Shown: positions 8,217 to 16,071, counted from the stretch's first letter. The stretch: 64,000 bases of DNA from UBA5704 sp036380715 (GCA_036380715.1 DASVEF010000185.1:1-64000), one strand, 5' to 3'. The notes: generated by a model not told the origin, from the letters alone. Program-made: numbers and translations.

Positions 8217-11200
8217 ATGCCACGGATTTTCGACAACATTGAGCATGCTCTCCTCCCTGCTCTGCGGGAGGGGCTTGCGCTCTCCCATCGCGCCGACTTC
8301 TGTGTCGGCTACTTCAATCTCCGGGGATGGAAGCACATCGACGGCCTCGTCGAGGGTTGGCCGGGTGGAGAGGGGCACTGCTGCCGTCTCCTGATCGGCA
8401 TGCAGCGGCTCCCCCAGGAGGAGCTGCGGGAGGCGCTCAGCCTTGTCCCCAAGGTCAACGGGATCGACCTTCAGACCGCCGTCCGTCTCAAGCGGAGGCT
8501 CGCCGAGGAGCTGCGGGATCAGCTCTCGCTCGGAGCCCCGACCGACGAGGACGAAGCCGGGCTGCAGCGGCTTGCCTCGCAGCTCCGGGCCGGCAAGCTG
8601 GTGGTCAAGTTGTTCCTCCGCTATCCGCTCCACGCCAAGCTCTATCTCCTGTTCCGCTCCGACCCTGTCAATCCGATCATCGGGTTCCTGGGCAGCAGCA
8701 ACCTGACCCTTGCGGGGCTCGCCCGTCAAGGCGAGCTGAACATTGATGTGCTCGACAGCGACGCTGGCGAGAAGCTCGCTGCCTGGTTCGAGGACCGGTG
8801 GAATGACCGCTTCTGTCTGGATGTCACCCAGGAGCTCCTCGCCGTCCTGGAGGAGAGCTGGGCGCGGGAGGAGATCTATCCTCCGTATCTGCTCTACCTG
8901 AAGATGGTCTATCACCTGTCGCGCGAAGCCCGGGCCGGCCTCGCGGAGTTCCGCATCCCCCGCGACTTCGGCGACAAGCTCCTCCCGTTCCAGACTGCCG
9001 CCGTCAAGATCGCCGCCCATCACCTCAACAAGCGCGGCGGCGTCCTGCTCGGCGATGTGGTCGGCCTGGGCAAGACTCTGATGGCCACGGCCCTCGCCCG
9101 GATCTTCGAGGATGACCACGGGCTCGAAACCCTGATCCTCTGCCCGAAGGGGCTGGTCCGCATGTGGGAGGACTACCGGGAGCGTTACCGGCTCCGCGCC
9201 CGTGTCCTGCCGATCACCCGCGTCGCCCAGGAGCTTCCGAATCTGCGGCGCTATCGCCTCGTCCTGATCGACGAAAGCCACAACCTGCGCAACCGGGAAG
9301 GCAAGCGCTACCGGATCATTCAGGAGTACATCCAGGAGAACGAAAGCCGGGTCATCCTGCTGTCCGCCACGCCCTACAACAAGACCTACCTCGACCTCTC
9401 CAACCAGCTCCGTCTCTTCGTGCCCGAAGACTCCCGCCTCGGCCTCCGACCCGAGCGGTTGCTGCGCGAGCTCGGAGAGGCCGAGTTCATCCGCCGTCAC
9501 CAGTGCAGCCCCGACTCCCTGGCCGCCTTCGAAAAGAGTGAGCATCCGGACGACTGGCGCGAGCTGATGCGTCTCTATCTCGTCCGCCGCACCCGGACCT
9601 TCATTCAGGAAAACTATGCCACGGCCGATCCGGAGAATGGCCGCAGGTATCTCACCTTCGAAGACGGGACCCGTTCGTACTTTCCCATGCGAGTGCCGCG
9701 GACAGTCGGGTTTGAGATCGCGGAAGGAGATCCGAACGATCCCTACGCCCGTCTGTTCTCCGATCCGGTGGTGGAGATCCTCGGCTCTCTGAGCCTGCCC
9801 CGCTATGGGCTCGGCAACTACATCGCCGCCACGAAGAAGGAGCCTCCGACGCCGACAGAAGCCAAAGTCCTGAATGACCTCTCCCGGGCCGGCCGGCGAC
9901 TCATGGGTTTCTGCCGCACCAACCTGTTCAAGCGTCTGGAGAGCAGTGGATTCGCTTTCCTCCAGTCCGTCGAACGGCACGTCCTGCGGAATTTCGTCTA
10001 TCTCCATGCCATTGAGGAAGGCCTTCCGGTCCCGATCGGCACTCAGGACAGCGCGGCCCTCGATCCGCGCTTCTTCGACGGCGACGCCGATGCAGGAACG
10101 GCCGCTCTCTTTGAGGAGGCCGAGGGACCGGGAAACGGCGGAGGCTCGAACGGCGCTGCGCGGAACGGCGCGGGACTGCGCACGGAAGAGGCCTTCCGCG
10201 CCCGGGCGGCCGAGGTCTACCGGCACTATCAGACGCACGAGAAGAACCGGTTCCGATGGCTGCGTCCCGACCTGTTCGTCGCGGCTCTCGCCAAGGACCT
10301 TCTGGCAGACAGCCGGCGTCTGCTGCGCATCCTGGACGAATGCGGAGAGTGGGACCCCGCGCGTGACCGCAAGCTTCTGGCGCTCCTGGACATCGTCGGC
10401 CGGCGCCACGGCGACGAGAAGGTCCTGGTCTTCTCCCAGTTCGCCGACACGGTGTGCTATCTGGAGCGCGAGCTCAAGGGCCGAGGCCGCAATGACGTCG
10501 CTGCCGCGACCGGCGATTCCGCCGACCCGACGATCCTCGCTTGGCGTTTCAGCCCCGTCAGCAATGAAAAGAGCGATCGGATCCCGGCCGATCAGGAGCT
10601 CGGCGTCCTGCTCGCTACCGATATCCTGAGCGAGGGCCAGAACCTCCAGGACTGCCGCGTCGTCGTCAACTACGATCTTCCCTGGGCCATCATCCGCCTC
10701 ATCCAGCGAGTCGGGCGCATCGACCGCATCGGCCAACGCGCTGAGAGTCTCCTCTGCTATTCGTTCCTCCCCGCCGAGGGCGTCGAACGGGTCATCCGCC
10801 TTCGCAGCCGTGTCCGCCAACGGCTCCTGGAAAACGCCGAGGTCGTCGGCACGGACGAACGATTTTTCGACGACGACCGCAACGATCAGGTGCTCGTCGA
10901 TCTTTACCATGAAAAGTCAGGCCTTTTGGATGCCGACGCCGATGCCGAGGTCGATCTGGCTTCCTATGCCTATGAGATCTGGAAGAACGCCCTGGAACGC
11001 GATCCGGCGCTCGAAAAGAGGATCACCGCCCTGCCGGACGTGATCTTCTCGACCCGCCTGCATGCTCCGGCTCAGGCAGGTCCGCCCGGAGTGCTGGTCT
11101 ACCTGCGGACCGCCGATGACAACGATTTCCTCGCCTGGCTCGATGAAGGGGGCCAGAGCGTGACGCAGTCGCAGCTCGCCATCCTCCAGGCCGCAGCCTG

Positions 11201-11330
11201 CGAGCCGGACACGCCCGGGTTGCCGCGCCACCCGTGCCATCACGAGCTGGTCCGCAAGACCTCTTCGTGGCCCTCCTTCAGAAAGACGGGGCGCGGGCTC
11301 GCGGAGACGAGGACCTTGCGGTGGACTTGA
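8217..11330 (+). CDS. PLD-SNF2 fusion helicase with displaced C-terminus
   Basis: A 1037-residue defence-type ATPase. Residues about 1-190 are a phospholipase D-like domain with half-motif HAKLYLLF (His139, Lys141) and GFLGSSNLTLAG. A SNF2/SF2 helicase follows: Walker A GLGKT (283-287), DESH near 352-355, LLSATPYNKT, and C-terminal motif RVGRIDRIGQRA. The last native codon is Arg1013 (11255). The final 24 codons (11256-11330) read through antisense of an inverted AlbA gene. The missing 118 residues lie on the minus strand at 12059-12415 and rejoin in frame as HHELVR + SGVELIAER, giving 1131 residues. PLD-SNF2 proteins are known from restriction and phage-defence islands. As it stands the gene is probably impaired. 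Confidence 0.85.
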   Translation: MPRIFDNIEHALLPALREGLALSHRADFCVGYFNLRGWKHIDGLVEGWPGGEGHCCRLLIGMQRLPQEELREALSLVPKVNGIDLQTAVRLKRRLAEELRDQLSLGAPTDEDEAGLQRLASQLRAGKLVVKLFLRYPLHAKLYLLFRSDPVNPIIGFLGSSNLTLAGLARQGELNIDVLDSDAGEKLAAWFEDRWNDRFCLDVTQELLAVLEESWAREEIYPPYLLYLKMVYHLSREARAGLAEFRIPRDFGDKLLPFQTAAVKIAAHHLNKRGGVLLGDVVGLGKTLMATALARIFEDDHGLETLILCPKGLVRMWEDYRERYRLRARVLPITRVAQELPNLRRYRLVLIDESHNLRNREGKRYRIIQEYIQENESRVILLSATPYNKTYLDLSNQLRLFVPEDSRLGLRPERLLRELGEAEFIRRHQCSPDSLAAFEKSEHPDDWRELMRLYLVRRTRTFIQENYATADPENGRRYLTFEDGTRSYFPMRVPRTVGFEIAEGDPNDPYARLFSDPVVEILGSLSLPRYGLGNYIAATKKEPPTPTEAKVLNDLSRAGRRLMGFCRTNLFKRLESSGFAFLQSVERHVLRNFVYLHAIEEGLPVPIGTQDSAALDPRFFDGDADAGTAALFEEAEGPGNGGGSNGAARNGAGLRTEEAFRARAAEVYRHYQTHEKNRFRWLRPDLFVAALAKDLLADSRRLLRILDECGEWDPARDRKLLALLDIVGRRHGDEKVLVFSQFADTVCYLERELKGRGRNDVAAATGDSADPTILAWRFSPVSNEKSDRIPADQELGVLLATDILSEGQNLQDCRVVVNYDLPWAIIRLIQRVGRIDRIGQRAESLLCYSFLPAEGVERVIRLRSRVRQRLLENAEVVGTDERFFDDDRNDQVLVDLYHEKSGLLDADADAEVDLASYAYEIWKNALERDPALEKRITALPDVIFSTRLHAPAQAGPPGVLVYLRTADDNDFLAWLDEGGQSVTQSQLAILQAAACEPDTPGLPRHPCHHELVRKTSSWPSFRKTGRGLAETRTLRWT

Positions 11331-11433
11331 ATTCGAGCTGCGCGCTTTCGCCCTGCGCTAGGAGAGCAAGGATCTCCGGGTCGCCCGGCCGCGGGGCGAA
11401 TTTGCGGTAGGCCTCGAGAGCCGCGACCTTCAC
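11256..11433 (-). pseudogene. 5' fragment of an AlbA_2/Schlafen-type gene
   Basis: A GTG at 11433 overlaps the stop of the upstream Type IIG-like gene (GTGA), as in a coupled operon. The first frame reads LLAQGESAQLEFKSTAR, the hallmark GES...EFKST entry of the AlbA_2/Schlafen domain. The second frame, near 11256-11315, reads RKVLVSASPRPVFLKEGHEE, the late SPRPVF part of the same domain. About 90 middle residues are missing and the frame changes, so this is an internal deletion. The 3' end of the gene lies at 12416-12488 on the other strand, displaced by the inversion. Confidence 0.7.
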
Positions 11434-12062
11434 GGATTGAACTCGTACTTGATGCCGAGGTCTTTAAACTGATCCATCAGGATCTCGTTGAGCGTCTGAA
11501 TAGCTTTCTTCTTCTCCTCTCTCTGGAAATCGTCGTAAAAGCGCTTCGTCACCCGCTCGACGTCGAGGGCGTTGCGCAGGCGCTTGGCGATCTGAGCAAC
11601 GGAGACGTTCCTCTCCGCGTCGAGATCGGTGACGTCGATGACGAGCGACGACAGTTTGGAGAGGAAGAGGTCCCCCGGCTGATGCTTGAAGTAATAGTGG
11701 TCCCGTGGAGAGAGCTTCGAGCCGTCTCGCTTGACCCAGTACCAGATGCTCTGGGTGCGCTGCTCATCGACGAAGATCAGAAGGTTTTCGTGATGGACCT
11801 TCTCGATCGCGGCGTAGACGGCGCGGCGCGTCCTTGCATCCGGAATCCTCCCATCCGCGGCGGTCAGCTCGAGTACCACAACGCCGCCAAGGAGGGCGAT
11901 CTCGCTCGATCGGAATTCTTCGCCGCCCACGGTCCAGGTCCGGGGGTTTGGAGGCTCGGGCTGGGACCATCCGAGCTGTTCGACGAAGAGCGTGGAAAAG
12001 TCGAGTTCCTGCAGGAGATCGCGGGTTCTGGTGATATCGAGCTGTGCCAAGCGAGACCTCAC
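11430..12062 (-). CDS. Type IIG (Eco57I-like) restriction enzyme N-terminal domain, truncated
   Basis: 210 residues. The body matches the N-terminal domain of Eco57I-class Type IIG restriction-methylases: VEQLGWSQP, a core strand VVLELTAADGRIPDARTRR, HENLLIFVDEQRTQSIWYWVKR, and VAQIAKRLRNALDVERVTKRFYDDFQRE. In the family the methylase (NPPY) and much more follow; here the frame turns after FQRE into EKKKAIQTLNEILMDQFKD and stops. No catalytic methylase motif is present. The GTG start overlaps the stop of the helicase C-terminal piece (GTGA), and its own stop overlaps the AlbA start in the same way. It was probably left by an internal deletion; an original short form cannot be excluded. Confidence 0.65.
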   Translation of the reverse strand: MRSRLAQLDITRTRDLLQELDFSTLFVEQLGWSQPEPPNPRTWTVGGEEFRSSEIALLGGVVVLELTAADGRIPDARTRRAVYAAIEKVHHENLLIFVDEQRTQSIWYWVKRDGSKLSPRDHYYFKHQPGDLFLSKLSSLVIDVTDLDAERNVSVAQIAKRLRNALDVERVTKRFYDDFQREEKKKAIQTLNEILMDQFKDLGIKYEFNP

Positions 12063-12415
12063 AAGGACTTCTTGAGTCCGAGAGAGCAGATGATGCGCGG
12101 TTCCTGATCCGGCTCATCCTGGCGAACGATGCAGAGACGGTCCTCTTCGCGGAGGGCGAAGACCAGGCGGACCAGCTCGACGTCGGAGATGCCCGCCCGG
12201 AGCTGGCGGTTGAGCTGATCCGCGGCGGTGGCGCGTAGAGGAAAACGGTAAATCTCGTCGATGGCGCGATGGAGCTCGGCGAGATCGAACAGCGTACCGG
12301 CGACCATGTCGGCGTACCGCTTGAGCCGTTCGTAGGTGCGGAAGCGTGCGCCGGTCGGCCGGCCCAGTGCGCCGACGCCGGTCTTCCGGCGTTCGGCAAT
12401 CAGCTCGACTCCGCT
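12059..12415 (-). pseudogene. displaced C-terminal domain of the PLD-SNF2 helicase
   Basis: 118 codons of helicase sequence plus stop, opening SGVELIAERRKTG and running through GRPTGARFRTYERLKRYAD, GTLFDLAELHRAIDEIY and RIICSLGLKK. This GTLFD...LREE...IICSLGL ending is typical of the C-terminus of this helicase family. Its only upstream start is an ATG at 12451, whose first 12 codons (MTESLRVELPAR) are antisense to the AlbA 3' fragment. It joins in frame to codon 1013 of the helicase if the 11256-12415 segment is inverted. A short protein might still be made from the 12451 start. Confidence 0.75.
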
Positions 12416-12488
12416 GCGCGCCGGTAACTCCACCCGCAAGCTCTCCGTCAAAGAGGCGGTCGAGTACTGCAGGACGCATTGGCGCTGA
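12416..12488 (+). pseudogene. 3' fragment of the AlbA_2/Schlafen-type gene
   Basis: The frame ends AGNSTRKLSVKEAVEYCRTHW followed by a TGA at 12486-12488. The NSTR-L-x-EAVEY pattern is the usual end of AlbA_2 domain proteins. It has no start of its own and rejoins in frame to the 11256-11433 minus-strand fragment when the intervening segment is inverted. Confidence 0.7.
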
Positions 12489-12601
12489 GGCTCGATTACC
12501 GCATAGCACCTACTCCCCGGAATCCTTAGTCCAGCCTGGCATATGTTTTGCTAAATTGGCTAATGCGCCAATGGCGGCGCAGATTGCAAAAGGAGACCGC
12601 T

Positions 12602-12853
12602 GTGAAGATCGCAAGACTCTTCTTGGTAATGCTCACCTTGACGGTGTCCGCGATGGCCACAGAATCGGGAAGCGGCGGCTTCGGCCCCTCCTCACAAATT
12701 GATGTGATCGATGGGTCGAGTTCGACGACATGTGATTGGTACTGGATCGAGTGCAATGACGGATACACCGACTCATGTTGCGGTGACTTGGAGAGTTGCT
12801 GGGGCTACTGCGAACGCACCTGCGGCGGGCCCTGTGAGTATCGTGAGACATGA
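12602..12853 (+). CDS. small Cys-rich secreted peptide
   Basis: An 83-residue protein with a GTG start preceded by AAAGGAG at good spacing. The signal peptide is VKIARLFLVMLTLTVSAMA. The mature part is short, Gly/Ser-rich, then carries eight cysteines in about 35 residues, with a CC pair (SCCGDLESCW) and CERTCGGPC. Even cysteine number and export suggest four disulfides. No family was recognised. It could be a secreted effector or bacteriocin-like peptide, or a surface protein. A strong terminator follows. A similar eight-Cys peptide gene lies at 15858-16061. Confidence 0.65.
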   Translation: MKIARLFLVMLTLTVSAMATESGSGGFGPSSQIDVIDGSSSTTCDWYWIECNDGYTDSCCGDLESCWGYCERTCGGPCEYRET

Positions 12854-12866
12854 GCTGGACCTGAGT

Positions 12867-12900
12867 GTGGGGAGCAGCCTATCCCAAGGTTGCTCCCCAC
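12867..12900 (+). terminator. rho-independent terminator after the Cys-rich peptide gene
   Basis: A perfect 10-bp stem GTGGGGAGCA / TGCTCCCCAC with a 14-nt loop starts 14 nt past the stop and is followed by TTCTTT. Confidence 0.7.
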
Positions 12901-12969
12901 TTCTTTGCCATTCTATTAATAAGATCGTCTTAACCTGTAGGTGGAATTAGCTAGGCTTCAACCTTTGGA

Positions 12970-13020
12970 TGAGGTAGACCCTCGTCATCGCTCCTCGCGG
13001 AGCGGCGGGGAGTCTCTGGA
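12970..13020. repeat. 52-bp repeat, copy 1
   Basis: It opens GAGGTAGACCCTCGTCA and contains the hairpin GCTCCTCGCGGAGC followed by GGCGGGGAGTCTC. It matches 16072-16123 with two substitutions and one missing G. Both copies lie just downstream of a Cys-rich secreted peptide gene. Confidence 0.75.
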
Positions 13021-13104
13021 TGGCCAACTGACTAGGTGCCAAGCGAACATTCGCTGGACCCAGGCCGGACGCCAGGGCTATTTGGATGGCCCCGCCGTAG
13101 GTGT

Positions 13105-13932
13105 CTATTCCTCGCGCAGAACGCCCAGCACGTTGGGAATCGGCCACTGACGCTGGTTGCTGGCATCCGGCAGGAAGCCTGTCCCGTAACTTCCGGAAAG
13201 ATCGAGATCGAGACCTGGTACGTGGATGGAAAGGCTCGCCTCAGGGCCTCCCTCCAGGTGCATGGCTCCCGCGATATCCAGAGGGAGGCTCAGAAGGAGC
13301 GCGTTGAAATCTCGCATCGAGTAGGGTGCGCGAGAGAAGAGGAACAGCAAACGCCCTCGCGAATCGATCGCCAGCGCCGCCTCGCTCCAGCGCCTGTCAT
13401 TCCGCGACCAGACGTTCTTGCGGTCCTTGGTGATGAGCCGGAGGTTCTGCACGACGATGTCGTAATCGGCAAACCGCGGGTCTGGCTTGGAGGACTCGAG
13501 ATCTACCCACAATGTCCGTGGAAGTGACTTCTTGGAGGGGTTGATCGCGACGGCGGACCGGTAGCTGTTCCACCGCGGGTTGTTCACGTGCCGCCCATGC
13601 CGAAGGTATCCGACGTTCGATCGGCGGTCTGTCTGGAACATTCCGAGATTGATCGCCACGGCGAAGCGCGATGCCCGGCACCACTCACCCGCCGTCCGCG
13701 CGGCGGACCCCTCGGAGGCAAGCCCTACGCCAATCTTTGCGCGTTCGGCGTCGACGCGCACAACGTAGAGGCGGCCCGCCTTGCCGGAAGGCATGGTCCC
13801 TGCCGGGATCGAGGCGAGCTCGACCCCCGGCTGGAGCGTGCGCCACGCCACTGGCTGAGCGGCGTCGGCTCCCGGTGCCCCACCTCTAAGGGCGGCCGCG
13901 CAGAGGAGGCCTATGGCAGCTCGGAGACGCAT
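13105..13932 (-). CDS. secreted phosphodiester glycosidase family protein (NAGPA-like)
   Basis: 275 residues with a signal peptide (about 1-24, AAIGLLCAAALRGGAPGADA). The body fits the phosphodiester glycosidase/DUF2233 fold: VVRVDAERAKIGVG, FAVAINLGMFQTD, a conserved Asn-Arg region, ITKDRKNVWSRN, AALAIDSRGRLLFLFSR and HLEGGPEASLSI. Human NAGPA uncovers mannose-6-phosphate; bacterial members cleave GlcNAc-phosphodiester or act on wall polymers, so the natural substrate here is open. It is exported and stands alone. Confidence 0.82.
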   Translation of the reverse strand: MRLRAAIGLLCAAALRGGAPGADAAQPVAWRTLQPGVELASIPAGTMPSGKAGRLYVVRVDAERAKIGVGLASEGSAARTAGEWCRASRFAVAINLGMFQTDRRSNVGYLRHGRHVNNPRWNSYRSAVAINPSKKSLPRTLWVDLESSKPDPRFADYDIVVQNLRLITKDRKNVWSRNDRRWSEAALAIDSRGRLLFLFSRAPYSMRDFNALLLSLPLDIAGAMHLEGGPEASLSIHVPGLDLDLSGSYGTGFLPDASNQRQWPIPNVLGVLREE

Positions 13933-14007
13933 TCTTTGCCGAGTCTACAGCGGAATGGGGCCTGATCTGACCCTCTGAGGTCCGAACCCAGGGGTTGAGT
14001 AAGGCCG

Positions 14008-14031
14008 CCGGGCCCGCCGAAGCGGGCCCGG
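14008..14031 (-). terminator. GC hairpin downstream of the matrixin gene
   Basis: A perfect 10-bp stem CCGGGCCCGC / GCGGGCCCGG with a CGAA tetraloop lies 12 nt past the matrixin stop. No good T-run follows on the minus strand, so termination is likely but not certain. Confidence 0.5.
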
Positions 14032-14043
14032 GGCCAACGGGAT

Positions 14044-14997
14044 CTACCGGCAGGTATGAATGCAGCTCGCCCAGTCGGTACCGTAATCGGCGGGATCCAG
14101 GCAGCGGGTGCTTCCGGAAACGGCCAGGCCGCTGCAGCAGGAGGTCTGGGAGAGGGTGTCGTCGACCCCTCCAGCCGGAGCGCAACTGCCCGTGGGCACG
14201 GAACCACAGACGTGGAAGCAGCTCGCCCAGGTCGTCCCATAGTCCGCGGGGTTGGTGCAGTAGGTGCTGCCGTTCACGGCGATGCCGCTGCAGCAATGCG
14301 TGTTCGAGAGCGTGTCGTCCACGCCGCCGTCGGGGATGCAGGAGAGGGCCGGCGGGTATTTGCCCTGCGAGCATTGGAGGGCCGATCTGTCGTCGCCTTC
14401 GAGCGACCGACCATCCGCGCCGAAATACGTGGCTCGCATCGTGGGATACGGCGTGGAGCCGATCTCGGTGTGGTGGATGCCCAGGGCGTGCCCGAACTCA
14501 TGGGCGGCTACGGCCCAGGTGTCGTAGTTGCTTCCATTGGTTGTCCAGGTGTAGGCGTTGTTGAAGGTGACATCGGACTCAACGAGCACCTGACCCGACT
14601 GGAGGACCAGCGCGGTGAGGGCGAGGCAACTGCCGGAGCAGCCCTGGTTCGTGCCCCAGGACACTGCGTTGATCCCGTCGGTGACGAACCCGGCCGTGGT
14701 CCTCCCGCGGTACGACAGCGAGTGGTTGGCACTGGGCACGAAGGTCCAGACGTTCATGGCGTTGTAGAGGGTCGCGTCCTTGCCCGCGCCCTGGTTCGCA
14801 ACGTTGTGGTACCAGTTGGTGTTCGCGACGGCCCAGTGGGTAAAGTCGGAGCTGCAGGTCACCAGGGCGCCGCTGGTCTGGCGGCCGGTGCTGAAGTTCT
14901 GGATCATCCTGTAGGCATGCGATGGTACCACCGAGGCGAACAGCGCCGCTGCGGCAGTGCAGGCGGTGAGCCGGACGAGCATCTTCGTGCGATTCAT
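14044..14997 (-). CDS. secreted matrixin-family metalloprotease with duplicated Cys module
   Basis: 317 residues. Signal peptide about 1-28 (ending SHA). The catalytic domain contains HEFGHALGIHH (zinc ligands His166, His170, His176; general base Glu167) and a Met-turn at PTM (Met187). The C-terminus carries two copies of a roughly 43-residue module, each with GGVDDTLS, a CCSG pair, PADYGT and WASC, which are probably disulfide-bonded. It would degrade extracellular protein. Its ATG overlaps the TGA of the upstream gene, so the two are translated together. Confidence 0.9.
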   Translation of the reverse strand: MNRTKMLVRLTACTAAAALFASVVPSHAYRMIQNFSTGRQTSGALVTCSSDFTHWAVANTNWYHNVANQGAGKDATLYNAMNVWTFVPSANHSLSYRGRTTAGFVTDGINAVSWGTNQGCSGSCLALTALVLQSGQVLVESDVTFNNAYTWTTNGSNYDTWAVAAHEFGHALGIHHTEIGSTPYPTMRATYFGADGRSLEGDDRSALQCSQGKYPPALSCIPDGGVDDTLSNTHCCSGIAVNGSTYCTNPADYGTTWASCFHVCGSVPTGSCAPAGGVDDTLSQTSCCSGLAVSGSTRCLDPADYGTDWASCIHTCR

Positions 14998-15593
14998 CAC
15001 TGCACCTCCCGGCGAGTGTCCTGACGACTCGCGATTTCCCGGATCGACCGGATCATGTCGTTGAGCAGAAGCCCCTTGGCTTCGCCCGGAGGATCGACGA
15101 ACCCGAGGGCGTCGGGGTAGAGCGGATGCCGGTTCGCCTGGCTGATAGCCCGAAGGCCGTCCCGGGCTCTCACCACCTCGAACACACCTTGCGAGTGGTC
15201 GCGTACCGTGCGGATTCTCTCGACTCCAGGCAGGCTGCCTTCGTCCAGGAACAGCACGTAGGGCTTGCCTGGAACCAGCTCGGCTCCGGCGACGATCAGG
15301 GTCGTCAGATCGCCGACCGACCCTCCCATGAGCGTTACGGTGAATTCCGTGTCTCTGGGGTCGCCTTTGAGGACGTCGGTGGCCTTGACGCGGACATCGG
15401 TGAAGATGAATGTCCCGGCCTCATTCCAGTATGAATGGGCATCGAGGACCTCGCCTACGACGATGGTTGCGTTCTTGGCGACCAGACCGTCCAGGCTCTG
15501 ACGGATCAGCGTGGTTGCGCTCGACGGTGCGACGGCGCCCGCGGTCATGGCCAAGAACAGCGCACCTGGCAGCAATCTGCTTCTCAACAGCAT
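14997..15593 (-). CDS. secreted partner protein of the matrixin
   Basis: 198 residues. Signal peptide about 1-26 (LLPGALFLAMTAGAVAPSSA), then a beta-rich domain (ATIVVGEVLDAHSYW, FTDVRVKATDVLKGD, VPGKPYVLFLDEGS) that looks OB/immunoglobulin-like. No enzyme motif is visible. Genes like this often sit directly before matrixins in Acidobacteriota, so it may be a chaperone, inhibitor or substrate-binding partner; that is inference. AGGAGG lies 4 nt before the ATG, and the stop overlaps the matrixin start. Confidence 0.75.
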   Translation of the reverse strand: MLLRSRLLPGALFLAMTAGAVAPSSATTLIRQSLDGLVAKNATIVVGEVLDAHSYWNEAGTFIFTDVRVKATDVLKGDPRDTEFTVTLMGGSVGDLTTLIVAGAELVPGKPYVLFLDEGSLPGVERIRTVRDHSQGVFEVVRARDGLRAISQANRHPLYPDALGFVDPPGEAKGLLLNDMIRSIREIASRQDTRREVQ

Positions 15594-15628
15594 GACACCT
15601 CCTTGGGCGGGACTGCCCGGCAGCTAGG

Positions 15629-15652
15629 TGACAAGCAGTGATTTGCTTGTCA
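15629..15652. promoter_or_regulatory. inverted repeat upstream of the matrixin operon
   Basis: A perfect 9-bp inverted repeat TGACAAGCA / TGCTTGTCA with a 6-nt gap lies in the AT-rich stretch between the matrixin operon (minus) and the Cys-rich peptide gene (plus). It is a good operator candidate for either or both divergent units. Confidence 0.5.
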
Positions 15653-15857
15653 TCATAATAACAAGGTGCACATATAAGCGAAGTCGTGACAATGGTAGTC
15701 CGCTTCTCCCGTTCGCCGGCTGGGGGCTTTCTTCCAGGTACCCCTGCAGGCGAATAGAAGCTATCCGCTTGACTTCTTAAGTGAGCCTCCCTAAGCTCGG
15801 GAGCCAAGGGAGCCAGAACCTACAATGGGGCTGTTCCCGGTGAGGAAAGGGGGAGCT

Positions 15858-16061
15858 ATGGTACGTGGCAAGCTGCTCAGGCTGCTGTTTGTGGTCCTGC
15901 TCGTGGCAGTGGTGCTCAGCCCCTTCGGGGCAGAGCCGGCCTCCGCGTTCGGGTGCCCCAACTACGGATGCCCGATTACCTCGGTCGAGTGCTGGGAGGG
16001 TACCTGTTGTTGCTTCTACGACTGCGGAGACTACCAGTTCCAGTACTGCTTCTTCGCCTGA
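15858..16061 (+). CDS. small Cys-rich secreted peptide
   Basis: A 67-residue protein. The start is an ATG preceded by GGGGGAG. The signal peptide runs to about residue 30 and ends AEPASA. The mature part is only about 37 residues with eight cysteines (FGCPNYGC, VECWEGTCCCFYDCGDY, YCF) and many aromatic residues. It is unlike any named family. The layout matches the peptide at 12602-12853: leader, eight Cys, and the same 52-bp repeat downstream. Confidence 0.65.
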   Translation: MVRGKLLRLLFVVLLVAVVLSPFGAEPASAFGCPNYGCPITSVECWEGTCCCFYDCGDYQFQYCFFA

Positions 16062-16071
16062 GTCGACCCAC

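Larger units (their letters stand above)
11256..12415. other. 1.16-kb inversion splitting two genes
   Basis: The breakpoints lie inside a 4-bp inverted match, CGCA (11253-11256) and TGCG (12415-12418). Flipping this segment on paper rejoins the helicase in frame (HHELVR/SGVELIAER) and the AlbA gene in frame (GHEEVLR/AGNSTRKL). All three reading frames inside the segment then run in the same direction as the helicase and are linked by GTGA overlaps. This is read directly from the sequence; whether it is a natural rearrangement or an assembly join is not known. Confidence 0.8.

Noticed and set aside
8190..10910. A 900-codon open frame antisense to the helicase gene
   Set aside because: It exists because of high GC and codon bias of the real gene; its product is low-complexity and matches nothing. 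The plus strand carries full helicase motifs.
11256..12415. Interpretation of the inversion as a site-specific recombinase switch
   Set aside because: Only a 4-bp inverted match lies at the breakpoints and no invertase gene is in the window; kept as a possibility in the finding but not called as a feature.
12947..13147. Short minus-strand frame over the 52-bp repeat
   Set aside because: No ribosome-binding site, no recognised motif, and different frame from the gene using the other repeat copy.
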